Shown here in pieces: positions 5,857 to 8,162 of a stretch of DNA of 8,162 nt. Location: contig DBRW01000004.1 in assembly GCA_002306075.1 (NCBI GenBank), forward strand, positions 1 to 8,162, in the 5' to 3' direction. The position numbers and the translations under genes were made by a program. This DNA comes from Synergistaceae bacterium UBA1358 (GTDB lineage: Bacteria; Synergistota; Synergistia; Synergistales; Synergistaceae). The notes under the pieces were generated by a model. The model saw nothing but the letters and a program-made list of their open reading frames with translations. It had not been told where the DNA came from and did no database searches. Numbering within the stretch: position 1 is the first letter of the stretch; every line of letters begins with the position of its first letter.

Positions 5857-6228
5857 ATGCCTAAGATCAGCAATCTGGAAGAACTAAAAAAACTTAGAGA
5901 TAAATCTATCGCTGAAACTGCCGCCCGAAAGGAAGGCAGATTCAGGGTGATAATCGGACTTGGGACGTGCGGGATCGCCGCAGGCGGAAGAAAGATAATG
6001 GAAGCCGCCATGGAAGAGATCGCAAAGCGCGGCCTCAAAGATGTTTCTGTTGAAACGACCGGCTGCATCGGCATGTGCCAGAATGAGCCGCTTATGGATA
6101 TAGTCCGTCCGGGCGAACCGAGAGTCACGTACGGCAACCTGAAACCCGAAGATGTTCCCCGCATAATCGCTGACCACCTCGTAAACGGAAACGTAGTCGA
6201 GGAAAAAGTCATCGGAAGACCTGAATAG
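5857..6228 (+). CDS. hndB: HndB-like thioredoxin-fold ferredoxin-type subunit, second cluster
   Basis: 123 residues, paralogous to 3724-4101. A charged N-terminal helix (1-28) precedes VIIGLGTCGIAAGG (31-44) and TTGCIGMCQNEPLMDIV (68-84). As in the first copy there are just three cysteines (C38, C70, C74), so the unusual ligand set was kept after the duplication and is a trait of the family here, not a sequencing error. The start has GGGAGG-type Shine-Dalgarno sequence (around 5842-5847) at a normal distance. The stop codon overlaps the AGGAGG (6227-6232) of the next gene, indicating tight co-translation. Probably a docking or electron-transfer subunit of the second complex. Confidence 0.87.
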   Translation: MPKISNLEELKKLRDKSIAETAARKEGRFRVIIGLGTCGIAAGGRKIMEAAMEEIAKRGLKDVSVETTGCIGMCQNEPLMDIVRPGEPRVTYGNLKPEDVPRIIADHLVNGNVVEEKVIGRPE

Positions 6229-6241
6229 GAGGCGTAAGGAT

Positions 6242-8035
6242 ATGGCAACTTTCAGAAGCCACGTGCTCGTCTGCGGAGGAACAGGATGCACCTCAGGAGG
6301 ATCCGACAAGGTCCTTGAGACCCTTCGCGAAGGGATCAAGGCCAACGGACTCGACAAGGAGATCACTGTCGTACAGACGGGCTGTCATGGGATGTGCGAG
6401 GCCGGCCCCATCGTGATCGTATACCCCGAAGGAACTTTCTACACCCACGTAAAGCCACAGGATGCGAAAGAGATTGTAGCTGAACACCTCCTCAAGGGAA
6501 GGGTCGTTGAACGCCTGCTCTATAAGGAAGCTATGCACTCAGAGGCAGTCCCCCATTACAAAGAACTCCCGTTCTACAGCAAGCAGGTAAGGCTGACGCT
6601 GCGCAACTGCGGATACATCGATCCCGATTCACTTGAAGAATATGTGGCACGCGACGGATACCAGGCCCTTGCGAAGGTGCTTACCGAAAAAACGCCTGAA
6701 CAGGTAGTCGAAGACATCAAGGCCTCAGGCCTCCGCGGACGCGGCGGCGGCGGATTTTCCACAGGGATGAAGTGGATGTTCTGCGCCAAATCACCCGGAC
6801 CCAAAAAATATGTAATATGCAACGCCGACGAAGGCGACCCCGGTGCATTCATGGACCGTTCCCTTCTTGAGGGCGACCCCCACGCGATTCTTGAGGGTAT
6901 GGCGATCGGAGCTTACGCAATGGGCGCTGACGAAGGCTACATTTACTGCCGCGCCGAGTACCCGCTCGCGATAAAGAGGCTCCTAAAGTCGATAACCGAT
7001 GCCGAAGAGGCCGGACTCCTTGGTGAGAACATCCTCGGCACAGGCTTCAACTTCACCCTCCACGTAAAGGAAGGCGCGGGAGCATTCGTATGCGGAGAAG
7101 AGACCGCTCTGATGAACTCCATCGAAGGCAAACGCGGCATGCCGCGTCCACGCCCCCCATTCCCGGCAATAAAGGGTCTCTGGGGGAAGCCTTCCAATAT
7201 AAATAACGTTGAAACCTGGGCAAACGTGGCACAGATAATGTTCCACGGCCCGGAATGGTACGCAAACTACGGTTACGATAAATCCCGCGGCACAAAGGTC
7301 TTCGCCCTTACAGGCAAGGTCAACAACACCGGACTTGTGGAAGTCCCTATGGGAACCACGATCCGTGAAGTCGTCTTCGACATAGGCGGCGGCATAATCG
7401 GAGGCAAGAAGTTTAAGGCGGTACAGATTGGCGGACCTTCCGGCGGATGCCTCACAGAACAGCACCTCGACCTCCCGATCAGCTATGAGTCACTTACCGC
7501 AGCCGGAGCCATCATGGGCTCAGGCGGACTGGTCGTTGTTGACGAAGATACATGCATGGTCGACATGGCCAAGTTCTTCCTAGAGTTCACACAGCGTGAA
7601 TCCTGCGGAAAATGCATCCCCTGCCGCGAGGGAACCAAAAAGATGCTCGACATCCTCATCCGCATTACAGAAGGCAACGGTCGCGAAGAAGACATCGACA
7701 ACCTCATTTACCTTGGAACGCAAATCAAGACAGCATCGCTCTGCGGCCTTGGCCAGACGGCCCCCAACCCCGTACTTACCACCCTGCGCTATTTCAGACA
7801 TGAGTACGAGGCGCACATCAGGGAAAAGAGATGCCCGGCGGGAGCCTGCACGGCCCTTATCACCATCACGATCGATCCGGCAAAGTGTGTCGGCTGCACA
7901 AAATGTACCAAGGCCTGCCCGGTCAACGCGATATCAGGGACCGTCAAGCAGCCGCACTTGATCGACCAGGATAAGTGCATCAAGTGCGGAGCATGCGTCG
8001 AAGTCTGCCCCTTCAAGGCGATAGACAAGAAATAG
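6242..8035 (+). CDS. hndC: NuoF-like FMN/NAD(P)H-binding subunit, second cluster (HndC/HydB paralogue)
   Basis: 597 residues with the same domains as the minus-strand copy: N-terminal [2Fe-2S] (C11, C16, C48, C52); NuoF core; [4Fe-4S] (C455, C458, C461, C501); CPAGAC pair (C531, C536); and a C-terminal 2x[4Fe-4S] ferredoxin (C549/552/555/559 and C579/582/585/589). Residues 164-220 differ from the paralogue at one place only: Ser173 replaces Pro in the glycine-rich flavin loop, reading GGGFSTGMKW. Synonymous codons differ freely in the same block, so the two copies are old and held by selection, not a recent duplication. AGGAGG (6227-6232) is nine bases before the start. The gene lies 13 bases after hndB and 17 before the partial gene. 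In the family it oxidises or reduces NAD(P)(H) and is the likely site of bifurcation. Confidence 0.96.
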   Translation: MATFRSHVLVCGGTGCTSGGSDKVLETLREGIKANGLDKEITVVQTGCHGMCEAGPIVIVYPEGTFYTHVKPQDAKEIVAEHLLKGRVVERLLYKEAMHSEAVPHYKELPFYSKQVRLTLRNCGYIDPDSLEEYVARDGYQALAKVLTEKTPEQVVEDIKASGLRGRGGGGFSTGMKWMFCAKSPGPKKYVICNADEGDPGAFMDRSLLEGDPHAILEGMAIGAYAMGADEGYIYCRAEYPLAIKRLLKSITDAEEAGLLGENILGTGFNFTLHVKEGAGAFVCGEETALMNSIEGKRGMPRPRPPFPAIKGLWGKPSNINNVETWANVAQIMFHGPEWYANYGYDKSRGTKVFALTGKVNNTGLVEVPMGTTIREVVFDIGGGIIGGKKFKAVQIGGPSGGCLTEQHLDLPISYESLTAAGAIMGSGGLVVVDEDTCMVDMAKFFLEFTQRESCGKCIPCREGTKKMLDILIRITEGNGREEDIDNLIYLGTQIKTASLCGLGQTAPNPVLTTLRYFRHEYEAHIREKRCPAGACTALITITIDPAKCVGCTKCTKACPVNAISGTVKQPHLIDQDKCIKCGACVEVCPFKAIDKK

Positions 8036-8052
8036 GAATGAGGTGAGATAAT

Positions 8053-8162
8053 ATGGCCAGCGCAATAATAAATGGAAAAAAAGTAGAGTTCCAGCCCGGC
8101 ATGACCATCCTTCAGGCTGCCAGGGGGGCGAATATTTACATTCCGGTCCTCTGCGAGCATCC
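8053..8162 (+). CDS. partial gene: N-terminal [2Fe-2S] domain of a HydA/HndD, FdhA or NuoG-type catalytic subunit
   Basis: Only 36 complete codons before the window edge. The sequence IINGKKVEFQPGMTILQAA followed by IYIPVLCEH is the start of the plant-type [2Fe-2S] domain shared by HydA/HndD, the FdhA of NAD-dependent formate dehydrogenases and NuoG; C34 aligns with the first ligand, C36 of the minus-strand HndD. AGGTGAG (8041-8047) precedes the ATG, and the gene begins 17 bases after hndC. By position it should be the catalytic subunit of the second complex. A second [FeFe]-hydrogenase is the simplest guess from the matching order, but a molybdopterin formate dehydrogenase would look the same this far in. 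Confidence 0.85.
   Translation, partial: MASAIINGKKVEFQPGMTILQAARGANIYIPVLCEH

Overview
The window holds two divergent, paralogous gene clusters of the electron-bifurcating, NAD(P)-linked [FeFe]-hydrogenase type (the HndABCD/HydABC family), separated by an AT-rich spacer of about 760 bases. The minus-strand cluster (4602 down to 141) is complete: a NuoE-like [2Fe-2S] subunit (hndA), a small thioredoxin-fold ferredoxin-like subunit (hndB), a NuoF-like FMN/NAD(H) subunit (hndC) and the catalytic H-cluster subunit (hndD). A strong bidirectional terminator follows at 85-114. The plus-strand cluster (5365 to the window end) has the same order, hndA-hndB-hndC, and then the first 36 codons of a fourth gene that begins with the [2Fe-2S] domain used by HydA/HndD, FdhA and NuoG. 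The window ends before that gene's catalytic domain, so the job of the second complex is undecided.

In the complete complex, NAD(P)H or NAD(P)+ reacts at the FMN of HndC. Electrons pass through the many Fe-S clusters of HndA, HndC and HndD to the H-cluster, and a low-potential ferredoxin is the third partner. In a fermenter the usual direction is H2 release from NADH plus reduced ferredoxin; the reverse, H2-driven reduction of NAD(P)+ and ferredoxin, is also known in this family. All genes within each cluster are 13-25 bases apart, each with its own Shine-Dalgarno sequence, as expected of single transcripts. Hydrogenase maturases (HydEFG) are not in the window.

The organism is a strictly anaerobic, probably fermentative bacterium with moderate-GC coding sequence and an AT-rich intergenic region. 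The gene order fits Synergistota, anaerobic Firmicutes or Desulfovibrio-like bacteria. Synergistota is my weak first guess, from general resemblance only.

Points of most interest: the L1 motif of the hydrogenase active site reads TSCSPGW, with Ser where the usual motif has the Cys that ligates the H-cluster cubane, while the proton-path residues are retained; both hndB paralogues have only three cysteines; the plus-strand HndC has Ser for the usual Pro in the flavin glycine-rich loop; and the shared spacer holds several dyad symmetries and leader hairpins that could regulate the two operons.
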